In this document: positions 22,249 through 34,593 of the stretch, in pieces
How the letters are laid out: each line of letters begins with the position of its first letter
How positions within the stretch are numbered: the stretch's first letter is position 1
Origin: Paracyclopina nana
Lineage: Eukaryota > Arthropoda > Copepoda > Cyclopoida > Cyclopettidae
Assembly (NCBI GenBank): GCA_019096065.1
Contig: JAGUCH010000003.1
Location: forward strand, 5,084,001-5,148,000
Direction of reading: 5' to 3'
DNA length: 64,000 nucleotides
Position numbers and translations under genes: made by a program
The notes under the pieces: model-generated
What the model saw: only the letters and a program-made list of their open reading frames with translations
Databases searched by the model: none
What the model was told of the DNA's origin: nothing

Positions 22249-23077
22249 AAGGCCTGAAAGGGATTTTATATTGTTCCTCATATCATGATTTGGATCATCT
22301 GAGCCTAACCAAATTTGCACTTACCTTAAAACATCTAAACGATATGTTGCATTTTTTCAATCTTGTAATGTTACAAAGTTGTGAACATTTTCTAGATTAG
22401 GCACCTCTGGTCACTATTAGAAGCACCAGAGGACTGGCTGCAAGTTACTCTGCACGTTATGATTTTCATCATCTTAATTGAATTTTAGGAATTCGTCGCT
22501 GAAGGCTGTTTTTGTGATTAATTGAACAGATAAATAAATTCGACCTAGAAATAGTTTTAGTCAGCATTATTCTCTAGATCAAACAATGCATGGCTGTGAT
22601 ATAAAGTTGATACGCTTTCTCCAAAAAAGTTTCAGGATCCTTTTTTTATGGCCATCTTATTGAAAGCTCCAAAGAAAGACGCACAAATCAAAGAGCTCAA
22701 TGCTGATTCTATATCATGCTGTTATCGACCTCGAGTGAAACAAGCCGAGTCAATTTTGGCTGATAATTTTCATTGTCATTGTTCGGTAAACCTAGCAGCA
22801 TTGCGCAAGTTATGTATGAATTCTTGTATGCATATTTGTTACTTTTTGGGAAAAAGAATATTAAAAGTGCAGAGTGCATTGAACGAATGCGAATGTTTTA
22901 GTGCGAAAATCAAAGCGCTTCGCTCGCGCCGCTCCGCTCGAATTTAACTACTCCTCGTCAGCTGTCGCCCTATTGTTGACTGACTGTCTGCCGCTGCAGC
23001 ACAGCAAGTGAATGGACGCTAGCGAGCGTCAGAAATCAATCTCATCACTTTGATCTTTAAATTTTCCATCGGAAAAG
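22249..23077. other. intergenic between TMEM68 and KDM2
   Basis: About 830 bp with the TMEM68 3' UTR and the KDM2 promoter. A frame at 22648-22947 is open but has no family likeness and no splice context, so I did not call it. The last 160 bp before KDM2 are relatively GC-rich. Confidence 0.4.
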
Positions 23078-26000
23078 ATGGCATCGCGAAAAAGAGGTCG
23101 CGTAGCAGCTCGCATCGGTCACGGCCTTACCGAAAATGAGCGGAGCCTTCGTCAAAAAGCGGAAAAAACGCTCCAATATCTCGACTCTGATTCCGATGAG
23201 GATGGGTCGAGGCAAAACTACAGCCTCGAAGAAAAGTTGACCTCCACGAGGTTTCCGCAATATTTGCAATATTTTGTCAAAGAGCTCACTGGCGACGAAG
23301 TGAATCTTGCCTACTTTCAAAAGTAAGACACGTGCCTTTTATTTACATTTTGCTGAAGTTGCGCTGCATTAGATTCATAGAAGCGTTTTCGCGTATGATT
23401 TCTTTGTGATGATGTAAACAGCTACAATCATTTCAGGCATGGCTTTAACACGCCAATATTAGTCCGCGAAAAGAGCGGGCTGGAAATGACAGTTCCTGAC
23501 CCAAGTTTCACTGTCACCGATGTCAGGAATTATGTAGGGGCTAAACGAATGGTGGACATCATGGATTGTGCCACACAGAAGAACAGCGAAATGACCATGA
23601 AAGAGTGGGAGGAGTATTTTACTAGCAGTAACAAAAGCAGAAAGCTGAATGTCATCAGTTTGGAGTTTTCCTTCACCAAGCTTGAGCCACTCGTCATTGC
23701 GCCTAAGATTGTGCGGCAAATTGATTGGACCGACAACGTATGGCCACGCCATCTGAAAGAACAGCAGCAAGAGGTGAGCTGACATTCATTGCATTGACTG
23801 CTCACTTTGAACTTTATCTACTTTTCAGGGAACAAATGATATGAGATTCATGATGTATCCCAAAGTGCAAAAATATTGCCTCATGAGCGTGAAAGGCTGC
23901 TTTACAGATTTTCACATTGACTTTGGTGGCACATCAGTCTGGTACCACATTATTCGTGGGAAGAAAGTATTTTGGATTATCCCACCGACGGAGATGAATT
24001 TGAAATCGTTTGAAAACTGGATTTTGTCTGGCAGACAGGGAGACGTGTTTTTCGGCGATATCGTAGAAAAGTGCGGCATGATTACTTTAGAAGCAGGAAA
24101 CACTTTTTTCATTCCTTCGGGATGGATTCACGCAGTCTTCACCCCCGAGGACTCGTTGGTGTTCGGTGGCAACTTTCTTCACTCGTTTTCCATTGAAAAG
24201 CAAATTCGCGTGGCTCAAATTGAAGAGAATACCAAAGTGCCGCAAAAGTTTCGTTTTCCCTTCTTCACCGAGCTGCAATGGTAAGCGTATACTATAAGCA
24301 TAGACACGCAGCCTTTTTAATGCCAGCTTCAATTGTTAAAATAGGTATGCTCTTGATAAGTATGTCTATGCTGCTCTCGGACGCACTCACTTGGATCTCT
24401 CCGAGGAGCAGATGAACCTATTGCTCGGTACAGAGGAGGAGCGAAAGCAATACTTGGATAATCTTGCTCAGTACAAGCGGAACATCACTCCCCAGGAGCT
24501 ATTCGGAATCAAGACCATTGTCATGTACATCCACGCCTTGGCAGTTTCAAAGAAGAACGTCCCACCTTTACTTAAGGAGCCCATCAATCTTGTTCGTGAT
24601 ATCAAGCTTGTGGTAGAATCTCATAAAAACGACGACCCTGCCAATGCTGTCACAGGACAGCCACTTTTATACTGGCCTGGCATAAAGAATGACAAGGGTT
24701 ACTCGAAAGTGAAGTCGAAAGCCAAGAAACGAACCGACTACTTTTATTCGCCATTGAAGGAAGGAACTTTTAAGCCCGACAAGCCCACTAGAGTGTCTTG
24801 CAAGATTTGCCAAGCATGCATCAGACCGGATTGCACTCAGTGCGAATTTTGCTTGGACATGATAAGATACGGAGGCGTCGGAAGGCTAAGAAAGCCCTGT
24901 AAATTAAGAAACTGCCTTCAGCCTCTTCTGCCATTAGAGGTGTGCTGTAATATTTGTGGCCTTGATGGTTGGTACGCGGAGCCCAATATGCGACTTGTAG
25001 AGTAAGCCAATATCTTGGAGCAATTTTCTGTGTTTAATGGTTACACGATATTTTGTGCAATTTTAGCCGTCCTCCTGGAACATGTGCATTGATGGAATGC
25101 ATTTTCTGCGACGAAGTCACTCACCCCACCTGCGTCACAGACTACGGGATTGACGGGTCAATCAGGATGGACCTGCCCAACTCGTGGGAGTGTCCTAAAT
25201 GCTTGGCTAAAGGAGTCAAAACTGAGCCTCAAGAAGAAGAGGCAAGCCCCGCTAAAGTTCTCAAGACTGAACCCGAGGAGTTGAAAAAGTCCATCAGCTC
25301 TGGCTCAGACGCTAACATTTCAGGTTACCAAATCTTCAGCGTCAAAGCTTCATCTGACCAGTCCAAGTATTCCGTGAGGACTCAGTTGGCAGAGCAAATT
25401 TTGGCCGCCTCATCCACAGAAACCAGAAAGCCCAAGTTTGTCTATAGACCACCTCCACTAAAGGATGATATCACCAAGCTATCTAAGATGAGTGTGGACG
25501 AGTTGAAGCTGCAAAAGATGATCATGCTACCTGTATTTCATAAGTTACCCACTCACGATGTGGCCAAGTGTGCACTAGTGTGTCGAAATTGGAACCAAAT
25601 CATCCAGGATCCTTCCTTGTGGACTAGTGTGAAATTCCAAAACTGGAAAATCACCTCTCACATATTGTCGATCATCGTTCAAAGGCAGCCAGTCTCGGTC
25701 AATTTGGACTTCTCAAGTGTTAGCAAGCAGCAATTGTCGTGGCTACTGCCTCGTATTCCACAAACACGAGAGCTATCTTTGAGTGGGATCGATTATGCTT
25801 CCTGCATTATGGGATTGGCTAGCGTGAATACCCCCATGTTACAAGAGCTTGATCTCAGCTTTGTCACTGGTTTCAGCGATGGCGCCCTCTTCAAAATACT
25901 TTCATCGCCGAGAGACTCGAGACCTGGTAATTTAAATCTATCCTTTTTATCTTTGAGAATTATGATAATTCCATTTTTTTTTCAGGACTGCTGGACAAGA

Positions 26001-26380
26001 AGTCGCGACTGAAGCTGCTAAGAAAGCTCGATTTGAGTGGAACAGAAGTGTCAGACATAGGCTTGCGTTACATAGCACAATACCTGAGCCAACTCACCAA
26101 CTTGAAGCTGTCCAAATGTTGGAAGGTCTCTGATGCTGGCCTGGCTCAATTGACCACCCTCGAGTGTTTGAAGAGCTTAGATTTGTCTTGCTGCAAGCTC
26201 ATCACCAATCAGGGTCTCCAACATTTGAGCAAATGTAAATCTGCCATTGTCAACTTGGACTGTACTAACACGTCTGTGACCTCAGATGGTCTCAAAAAGT
26301 TCATCGAGGAGAGCTCGGAGAAGCTCAAACTTTTTGGCCAAACTGTTGGACCAAGACAATCAAATTTGAAATCACGATAA
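23078..26380 (+). CDS. KDM2: histone H3K36 lysine demethylase KDM2 (JmjC, CXXC, PHD, F-box, LRR)
   Basis: A nuclear Fe(II)/2-oxoglutarate demethylase that removes methyl groups from H3K36 and recruits SCF or variant PRC1 to CpG DNA. Exons: 23078-23322, 23437-23773, 23829-24280, 24345-25001, 25067-25926, 25986-26380; 981 residues. Order: JmjC domain ([20 protein letters not shown] with the HxD iron ligands, later [13 protein letters not shown] with the third histidine); CXXC zinc finger ([36 protein letters not shown]); PHD finger ([23 protein letters not shown]); acidic/Lys linker; F-box ([20 protein letters not shown]); six or so leucine-rich repeats ([46 protein letters not shown]). All domains of vertebrate KDM2A/B are present in a shorter chain. 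It ends 178 bp from the convergent NXF1 stop. Confidence 0.96.
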
Positions 26381-26558
26381 CTGCTCCTTTTTTGTACATT
26401 ATTCTTGCACGCTTTATTTGTGCCTTTTAAGTTTGTACTTAGCTAGTTGAATTCTGTTTTTTTTTCTTTTGGGAAAATATAACTTAACCAAAACTGTCAT
26501 GGGCAATCATAAAAAATACTGCATTTAGCATATTTTTATTCTGATATTCGAACAAACC

Positions 26559-28445
26559 TTAGCCCATAAAGGCAAAAGCTTCAGGCGGTATCTTGCCCTC
26601 AATTTTAGCAGCCTGGAACACCGATAGTGCTCCCTCCATGTTCCATCTGGTTTCTTCCAGGCATTTTTTGGCCCAATCTGGTCTCAAGTTGGTGGCTTTG
26701 GCAAAATTCTGAACCATCACAATTGAGTCCTTGGGGCTGATGAGAGGCATGATTGACGGATTATTGCCTGCGATAAAAGCTTGCTTTGCTTGAGGTCCAA
26801 TGGCGTTTGTAATAAAGAGTGAATCGTTCGTGATCACGAATCCAGTTCCCTGCGGGACGATGACAAAGTTGCGGTTGAACTGTCTCAATGGAGGTGGATC
26901 ACAAGCTCTTTCCCTAAAAACTAAACCAGAAATACAATGCATATAATCAACTGACTAAAATGTAAAGAAATTACCTCCGGTTAGCGTGAGCACGATTAAG
27001 GCAGTGTTGGCGAAAGGAATATCTAGCGAGAAACTGTCCAAATCATGGGCTGATTTAGGCAGATCATTCAAAAACTTGACCACATGTTCATGGCCTTGCT
27101 TCAGAAAGCTACTTCTTTTACTAGACTGCAGCACCATGTTCAGATTCCTTGCATCACTCAGGTAATGTATCAACTTGTTGCTTCCATGAGCAGAGGTGCC
27201 GGGAGAATTGGCAGCACTCATGCTGAACATTGCATGAGGGTGATAGGCAGCTATAAGAGCTGACCTATCATCTTGGTCGTAGACGCTGAAATATTGCTGC
27301 AAGAAAGTCAGCATCACTGATTTCACGGACTCATCAACTGACATCAACTTTGCCGTTGGAGGCAATGTTATGGATGCGTCATCAGTGTCTTCAAATACAA
27401 TAGTCTTGGGCAACTCTTGACCATCAAGGATCTCCAACTTGGGCAAAACTTGCTGAACTTTCCTGACAAATTCAGCCTTGTCAGCATATTTTCGCTCCAT
27501 AGCCGAATTACCAGCCAAATTAAGCACTTTCAACTGAAGACCTTTCAGCTTTTCTAGCTCTCTGATATCATTGAGACGATTATTGGACAAATCCAGCATT
27601 TGCAAATGTGGCGCATTATCTTCAAGCATGGAAAAGTGATCCAGACTGGGCAACTTATTTTCAGAAAAGTCAATGGCAGCCACATCAGGGATGTTTTCTC
27701 CAACTACTCTGATGACATTGTTCATGACATTCGATCTTGCCAAAGGTACGTAAGCAGCTTCCCCAAGAAACCTAGCGTCATTGTGAAAACTTTTCAAATT
27801 CAAGGCTTTGGTGACACTGTCGAATCTCGTTGCCATGACTTCTTTGATTTGCTGCCTTATTTCATCGTTGAGCACGTGTTTTGGTGCAGGTGAGGAGACC
27901 ACTTTGATTTTGAGCAAAAAGTTGTGAGTCAAGCTGACCTTTTTGTCAAGAGCTTTAAGCGCACTGGCAGCATTGGGACATTCCACATGAAACGCATAGT
28001 CTCCTCCAGTCTTGACGAATCCCACAGGACTAAAGGGTACGGTGCAAGCACCGACAAGGGCTTCTAATATAATATTCTTTGCGAATTTGCCGGCGTTAGC
28101 AAGAGTCACTTTATGCCATCCTTTGCTCATTGCCCTAAAAATGTCCCAACTCACAAATTTATACAGCTTGGAATTTATATTTTATAGAGCTTACTTTGTA
28201 GGAATTACCACATCATCCATCGCAGCGTCTGTCATTTCCAGCGTCTTGGAAACGGCTGCATGCTTCAAGAAAGTCTTCCTTGCCTTGCGTTTGCCCTTTT
28301 TGCTAGCATTTGCGTAAATAGTCGCGGGTGCGTTCCTTATGCCTGGTTTGCTGCTGACAACATCAAAAGCGATATCTTCATTCAGGTCAAAGTTACGATT
28401 TTCCCGGCGGTTCTTGATTTTCGCCGCATATTTCTTCTTTCCCAT
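26559..28445 (-). CDS. NXF1: nuclear RNA export factor 1 (NXF1/TAP family)
   Basis: The general mRNA export receptor, which with NXT1 carries mRNPs through nuclear pores. Exons: 28195-28445, 26975-28134 and 26559-26920; 590 residues. N-terminal basic tail (MGKKKYAAKIKNRRENRNFD), then the RRM-like fold (WHKVTLANAGKFAKNIIL, YAFHVECPNAASALKALDKK), four leucine-rich repeats (IPDVAAIDFSENKLPSLDHF, LQMLDLSNNRLNDIRELEKL, LKVLNLAGNSAM), the NTF2-like domain (MLTFLQQYFSVYDQDDRSAL, YHPHAMFSMS, TGVFRERA, RNFVIVPQGTGFVITNDSLF) and the TAP-C/UBA domain (NLRPDWAKKCLEETRWNMEG, FQAAKIEGKIPPEAFAF). The first exon has no canonical start context problem; the ATG is the only one in the frame. Whether it is NXF1 or a paralogue (NXF2-like) cannot be excluded, although all domains are intact. 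Confidence 0.94.
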
Positions 28446-28583
28446 GATGACAAGAAGGCGAAAAAATATTCACGTGCCAAATGTTTTCATTCGTAAAGCC
28501 GAACTTATTGTTGACTTGTTGCTACCAGCTTTCCGTCCGTATTTTATAGCCAAAAGCTTATAAGAAGCGCCCAAAGTTTGTAA
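28446..28583. other. NXF1 upstream region
   Basis: Short AT-rich region directly upstream of the NXF1 start, running into the fold-back repeat. No further feature was recognised. Confidence 0.35.
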
Positions 28584-28805
28584 ATGAAAATCGAATATAT
28601 CTATTTATATATGTAAACAATTTATAAAACAAGCTAATAAAATAGCTGAGCAAATTTTGTAAAGTAAAAATCGAGTGGCAACTTTGCGGGCTCGAGCTTG
28701 CGAGAGCCAAGTGATGCTACGAGATTTTACTTAGCAAAATGAGCTCAGATATTTTGTAAGCCTGTTTTATAATTTGTTTACTTATATATACGATTTTATA
28801 TGATG
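28584..28805. repeat. imperfect fold-back (inverted) repeat, MITE-like
   Basis: The left arm (about 28590-28675: ATATGTAAACAATTTATAAA and onward, then AGCTGAGCAAATTTTGTAAA and AAATCG) is mirrored by the right arm (about 28718-28800: CGAGATTTTACTTAGCAAAA, TGAGCTCAGATATTTTGTAA, TTTTATAATTTGTTTACTTA and TATATA). The arms are about 80 bp and differ by scattered mismatches, with a GC-richer spacer (GGGCTCGAGCTTGCGAGAGC) between them. Such a structure is typical of a fold-back element or short MITE. No coding content or clear target-site duplication was seen. Confidence 0.6.
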
Positions 28806-29398
28806 GAAAGAAATTTTCAAATATTAATGAAGTTACCAGAACAAGCTATCTTGACTTAGCATCTGATCCATTACTTTGAAGGCTAGGGTTGAGAGGACCT
28901 CAGTAGGGCTAGAGTAGTTGAAAGTGTTAATTAATCAATTAAAAATTGTGCATTTTGAATTTGGCCCTTTTTAGAGCAAAAAGATGTGTTAGATTAAGTA
29001 TCGTCTGGTATCTCAGATAGACTCTACTCATCTACTAAGCTTAGCTCAGCTTAGCTCAGCTTAGAAGAAGTATAAGAAGGAATTCTAACAACATTTTTTC
29101 TAACTGTATTGGAAGCTCAGTCAGTAGAGCGCCGGATGCCTAATCTTAATGTTCAGGGTTCAAACCCCATTCAAGGCATTTTTTCTCCTTTTTTCTGCAA
29201 TGAGATTTACTTCTTGGACAATACCATGGTCTCTGGTCAAACAGAGGAGCAACACACCTTATAAAATACTTTATGATGTGTGTCATTTGATAAAGTAAAA
29301 CGTCAGAGCTTTTATATATGTGTAGTTATATGAACTGAGACGAATTGGTAAATTGAATCATACATGCGAAAATTGCTTTCCATCATATAAAACGACTT
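28784..29398. repeat. second inverted repeat pair, 0.6 kb apart
   Basis: CGATTTTATATGATGGAAAG plus AAATTTTC at about 28790-28817 occurs in inverted form as GAAAATTGCTTTCCATCATA plus TAAAACG at about 29369-29396. The left copy abuts the fold-back repeat. The pair could be the ends of a 0.6 kb non-autonomous element; the enclosed DNA holds a tRNA-like sequence and no reading frame. No target-site duplication was recognised. Confidence 0.45.
29107..29178 (+). pseudogene. decayed tRNA or tRNA-derived SINE head
   Basis: The 72-bp sequence has a good internal A box (AGCTCAGTCAGTAGAGC, D arm) and B box (AGGGTTCAAACCCCA, T arm) at tRNA-like spacing, and is followed by T runs that would stop RNA polymerase III. 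The acceptor stem does not pair (TATTGGA against TCAAGGC) and the anticodon stem is poor, so this is unlikely to be a working tRNA. An isotype cannot be assigned safely. Confidence 0.5.
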
Positions 29399-30319
29399 AT
29401 TGCAGCAACGCTAACTAGTTAGTTACTAGTTAAGAGCTCAAATTAGTGTAGCGGAAAGGACGTTTTCGAAAACGCTCCTGAAGGAGAAAAACCGTGACCT
29501 TTGGGACTTGCTTGCTGTTTCGTCATACCTAGGGTTCTTGATATTCCTCCGCGACTTCGTTTTACTACTAGTCATACCAAGGTAGGATCATTTATCATCA
29601 ACCCTTTCATTATTAGCATTATTGGGTTTTATGCTTTTGCTCTTAGCCTTGGAACATGGAATCGGGAAAAATCAGAGTTGATCTAAATTCCATTTGGAGT
29701 AGATCTCAATCCAACATAGTAGAGTTTGTTACTTACAACAATGTGCAAAGTATGAAGGATCAACTGTCAAGTTTGCAGGATAGCAGCCATAAAATTGAGT
29801 AGCAAGAACACTTGTTGCGGATGACATCAGCGCAACTTTTCAATGCAGGTGAAAAGTGAATTGAGTCAGCTGGTGTTTACCTTCAAATAATCAGTGTTAC
29901 CAGATGTGTCGGTTTTCTGCCAAATTGGCGGTTTTTAGAATGGCAACTGCTTCTATTTGCGAAGACATTGCTGCATCTTATTCTTAGTTGCCACTTGAAG
30001 AAACTCCCAATGCTGCTACTTTCTGCAAATAATTTTGGTTTATTTTCAAACAATATGTAATTTGTGAATAAGTGAAAAACTGATAATTTTTGTCGTTTCT
30101 CAAGTGCATTTTCAATTTTGAGCCACTATGTATTGAGTAATCTCAACGCCAACGTGTTATTATCTCCATTAACATGAAAATATCATTTTTCGTACAAATA
30201 GTGGAAAATCAAGTCTCCTGCTCATTTTGGCATTTTGTTGGCAGTTATCCAGAAAACAATCTCGTAGCACTGTGCAATCCAAAGATTGTTGTGACAAAGA
30301 GGCGTTTCAGTGACAAGTC
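29399..30319. other. non-coding region upstream of TMEM63
   Basis: About 920 bp without an accepted gene. It contains a perfect 14-bp palindrome, CGTTTTCGAAAACG, at 29461-29474. Frames at 29501-29686 and 30174-30449 are open but protein-poor and were not called. The TMEM63 promoter should lie here. Confidence 0.4.
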
Positions 30320-33300
30320 ATGCTGCTCTCCACAGAGGATGACTCCAAGTGCAATTTGTACCACAAAAATGACTCGAACAGCAACTCGAGCCTCTTCCAC
30401 CTGCAAAATCCCTATGGAGGAATCCCGCAGAATCTCCTCACCAATTTGATCGGAGCCTCCATTTTATTGGCTCTGTTCCTGATCCTGCGAAAATCCGCTT
30501 GGCGAGTGATCAACCATATTGTTCCCAAAAATGACATGGACAGGTGGACGCACATCTTCTTCTCATTCAGCAATGCCATGTCCTCCTCGGTTGGCCATGA
30601 CCCGAGGCCGCGCAGTAGTGATTTCACGGTCATTGACCCCACACAGGGGGGATTTGAGGGCGTGCTTGAGAGCCCCGCAGCAGGGCCATCTGGCGATGCA
30701 CAGCAAAGGGTAAGAGGCTTAAATTAGCTTTAATTAAGGAACACTAGATTCAAGAAATACAGGTGGATTGTCAGCTTCAGTTGGAGTCTATCTTGACTCC
30801 AAGATTTGGGATCTTCAGCTTGAGCATGCTACAGCACTCAAATATAAGCATGATAGCACTTGAAAAAAGGATAGAAATTTCTTGCATGTCAGGTCCGTTA
30901 TTGGAGAATGATAGTTTTTGAATAAATAATTATTAGGTTTTGTAAGCTCTTGAATTTAGGTGTGAAAGTTCTTGAAATCATGCACATTATTTCTTTAATT
31001 TGAGCATTTCAGTTCTTGAATTTCAGCTTGCAAGTTTATAAATTATATACCTAAATCTGAGTCCTGTATTTGATATCAGGAGCATTTATTAAGAAGTCTG
31101 AAGAAATTCAGGCTTTTGCCAGGCAAAAAAATAGCAGTCCGGTTTTATCTTCAACTTCTGGTCCTATTCAGGTTCTTAACTTTGAAAATATTAAAGCTTA
31201 GAATTTACTCATGATTAGGTCACCTATCTAGACACATCAGAGATGGCAAATGCACCTAGATCTCCAGAATTCACCTCAAGCGGTCAGCCTGTGTCCATGA
31301 TCTCCAACAGGTCCTCATCCATTGTGGGCGAAGGCACATTTTTCGAGTGGTTGAAGTCCATATTCACCATGAGAGATGAGGACATTGAGGACATGTATGG
31401 TGAAGATGCTCTGCAGTACCTTCGATTTCAGCGATACATCATTGGCTATTTGCTCTTTGTCATGGTCATTTGTGTCAGTGTCATTCTTCCCCTAAACTTC
31501 ATGGGTACCTTACAGGTATCAAGTATTTTCTCAACTTAAAAAGAAGCCAATTTGAAAAGAAATACAAATATATTTCAGGGTGATGAGACATCGTTTGGTC
31601 ATACCACATTGGCAAATTTGGCTGCCAGTTCGGACACCTTATGGGCCCACATCTCCCTGTCCTTTGTGCTTTTCCCTGTGGCCATCTTGGTGATGAGGAG
31701 GTTCTCGGTGGATGTCAAGTTCCAAGAGGTGGGTGTGGAGATGCGCAAGACGCTCATGATCGAGAAAGTGCCCAAAGTGATGTGTGTTGAGGAGGAAATC
31801 CGGAGGCATTTTCGCGAGGCTTACCCTGACATCCGGGTGCAGAAGATCACTTTTGCCTATGATGTGCTGAAATTGCAGTCCATTCACAAGCAGCTGCAGG
31901 ATATGAAATTGGCCCTGAAATATTGCCAGAAGCACGACATTTTGAAAAAGGACAAGTTCCACCTGTACAAAGTACTCTTGGCAAAAAAGCATGTTGCCTC
32001 TTCTATTGTTTCATCTCATAGGATTTTGCGTTTTTCAGGCCAACTGCTCCAGATTTTGCGGGTGTTTCTGCTGCTGCTGCAGCCAAAAGTTTGAGGCCAC
32101 TGAGTTTTATGAGCAGCAGGTGGATGAGTTGACCCAGCAATTTTCGGAAGAGAGAGACAAGTCTCTGAAGCAACCCGTGGGCATTGTCTTTGTCACTTTC
32201 GGCTCCCTGAACCATGCCAAGGATGTGTACGACTCGTTCAAGAGGTCAGTGTTGCAATGCGGCTTCCAACCACCCCAGTCCTCGTTGTCCTCCATTTTGA
32301 AGCCGCACAGCTGGGAGGTCTCTTTTGCCTCCACACCTGTGGACATCTACTGGGAGAACCTCAATGTGTCCAGGAGGTACTTGACGCTCAAGTATGTCTT
32401 CATCAACCTGGGCCTCTTCTTCATTGCCTTCTTCCTCACCACGCCCGAATACCTGGTGAGCCAAACGGACTGGCTGGTGGTGCTCTTTGGCGAAACTCTG
32501 AAGCTGCCAGGGCCAATCATCGACTTTTTGCCCACTGTGCTCCTGTGGTCATTCACTGCTCTGCTGCCCCTCATGGTGGCCTACAGCGACAGGTGGATGG
32601 GCCACTACACGAGATCTGAGGAGAACCACAGCATCATGAAGAAGACCTTCTGGTACCTGCTCTTCATGGTCATCTTCCTGCCTACCTTTGGCTTCACCAC
32701 AGCTCAGGCCACTGTGGAGTTCCTCTTCAACACCAACAAGACTGAAACCTACCGCTGGGACTGCGTCTTCCTGCCCGACTCCGGAGCCTTTTTCGTCAAC
32801 TACATCATCACTGCTGCCCTGGTGGGCAGTGGCTTGGAACTGATCCGGTTCCCAGACATGTTCTGGTACTTCATCCAGATCTGCTGGTCCCGATCCAAGG
32901 CGGATGTGCCAGCCATCCGCAGGGCCATCAAGTACGAATTTCGCTTTGGCGAGCAGTATGCGCGAATGATGCTGCTCTTCTGCATGACCATGATGTTTTG
33001 CGTCTCATGCCCCCTGATCACTCCTTTTGGATGCCTCTACTTCATCACCAAGCACTATGTGGACCGGCACAACATCTTCTACGTGTACAAACCCTCCAAA
33101 ATCAACAAGAGGGTGCATGCCACAGCCATCAGCTTCGTCATCCTCTCGACGGTGGTGCTCCAGTTTTTCATGACCATCTTCAGCGTGGTCAGGTCTGGAG
33201 CTGCCATCACCGAGCTCAGCCTCAGGTCCAAGTATGCCATTGGCCTCTTCTTGGTCAGTGTCAACATCTTCTCGGCCCAATTGTGGGCTGACACGTGCAA

Positions 33301-33565
33301 GAAATTCAGCCCCATTGAGTACATGGAGAACACTCTTGTGAGGGAGCAGGACTTGTACCAGCCAGAATACGACTATTTGCCTGACATCCTCAAGGACGGC
33401 TATGTTAGGCCGAGGACTTTTCCTGCTGAGGAATCTTCTGTCATCATCGAAACGTCACCAAAGAGAAAACGATCTCTAGTGGATGAGATTGAAGTGGCCG
33501 AGGACAACTATGGAACTTTTGATAACAAGATTGCTCATGTAACTATCAGTGAGCATGAGGACTAG
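30320..33565 (+). CDS. TMEM63: TMEM63/OSCA-family mechanosensitive cation channel
   Basis: A hyperosmolality- and stretch-gated cation channel of the OSCA/CSC1/TMEM63 family (DUF221 core, TMEM16-like fold) in the plasma or lysosomal membrane. Exons: 30320-30709, 31219-31515, 31579-31971 and 32039-33565; 868 residues. The N-terminus has NPYGGIPQNLLTNLIGAS and the first membrane helix; MRDEDIEDMYGEDALQYLRF with FQRYIIGYLLFVMVI is the conserved cytosolic lead into helix 1. The intracellular RRM-like insert holds a cysteine cluster (CSRFCGCFCCCC), probably palmitoylated. The DUF221 core follows with about nine helices (for example FVNYIITAALVGSGLELIRF, YEFRFGEQYARMMLLFCMTM, CPLITPFGCLYFITKHYVDR). 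The first intron (509 bp) is unusually long for this window and rich in AGTTCTTGAA-like phrases. The C-tail is charged and probably cytosolic. Confidence 0.93.
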
Positions 33566-34593
33566 GTTGTTCAAGTACTGCTACTATTTAGTATATTGCT
33601 TTAATTATGACTATACAATTTAATAAAAATGATCAATAGGAAACCGTAAACAGTACCATATTTGTCCCACCGGCGAGCTCATAAGATTTCAGACGGCTGA
33701 TTGCAGCTATTTTAGTTATGCACTTAAAGCCTGTAAGCTTTTACAAGATATTAGGTATTTATATTAGCATTAAAATAAGCCAAGCCTTAAAAAAGCACTA
33801 AATAGCCTTCTTTGCATCTTAGAAGCACAGTTGGGCATTTTAGGCCTCCTGGTGGTGAGCTTTGTCCCATTGTACTGATGTAGCTTCCTAAAAAAGGCTT
33901 ATTCTCACATTGTTTTGTGAGATTTTGACCAATGAAAAAATATTGTTGTGTTAACAAAGGTTAGCGGCAAAGGGGCCTTTCACTTGCTTATTATGGCTGA
34001 TACTGAAAAACTGAGATCTTTTATATTGGTGCAGGATGACAGACCGATTTCGAAGTAAAAATCTCAAAAATGATTTTATAATTACCGGATATTTGCAAAT
34101 ATCGGCATAGTATAAGGAACGATGGCGTGATAGTTAGCTGACTAGCTGTCAACAACTGTTCAAAATTAGTTGCATGGTGCTTAGGTCAATCCAGGATTTT
34201 ACGTTGAGAGGTGTAGTCAAAAAAAGAAGAAATATTTTATCGTGAATGATTCATACCAAAAAATGATGCAGCAAGATTACTTAATTTTTTGTGGCTGCGA
34301 CGAAGAGGAAACATACATCATAGAAAATTTTATATTGTGCTAATTTATAGGCAATGAGCCTCAAACTTCATGTACCATTTCGCTATAATTGTTATGAAAC
34401 TTATTAGGGCCAGGATAAATGGCAGATAGACTACAATTTTGGCGCTTTATGAAAAAAATAAGAGGAATTATCAGAATATCAACAATGAACCAAGCCAAAT
34501 AGAGTGTCTTAGAATTTTAGCTTTTTAGGTGAAGCAAGTCAAGCACCATTCACCGATAAGATATAGAAGTCTTTGGTGATTACAAAAAGAGAC
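33566..34593. other. intergenic, nothing recognised
   Basis: About 1 kb of AT-rich sequence between TMEM63 and the TFIIA-like ORF. AATAAA at about 33621 is a plausible TMEM63 poly(A) signal. I see no RNA gene, repeat or coding frame. Confidence 0.4.

Noticed and set aside
22648-22947. 99-residue frame as a gene
   Set aside because: No family likeness, no splice context and odd composition; probably chance in the KDM2 upstream region.
29107-29178. Functional tRNA gene
   Set aside because: A and B boxes are good but the acceptor and anticodon stems do not pair.
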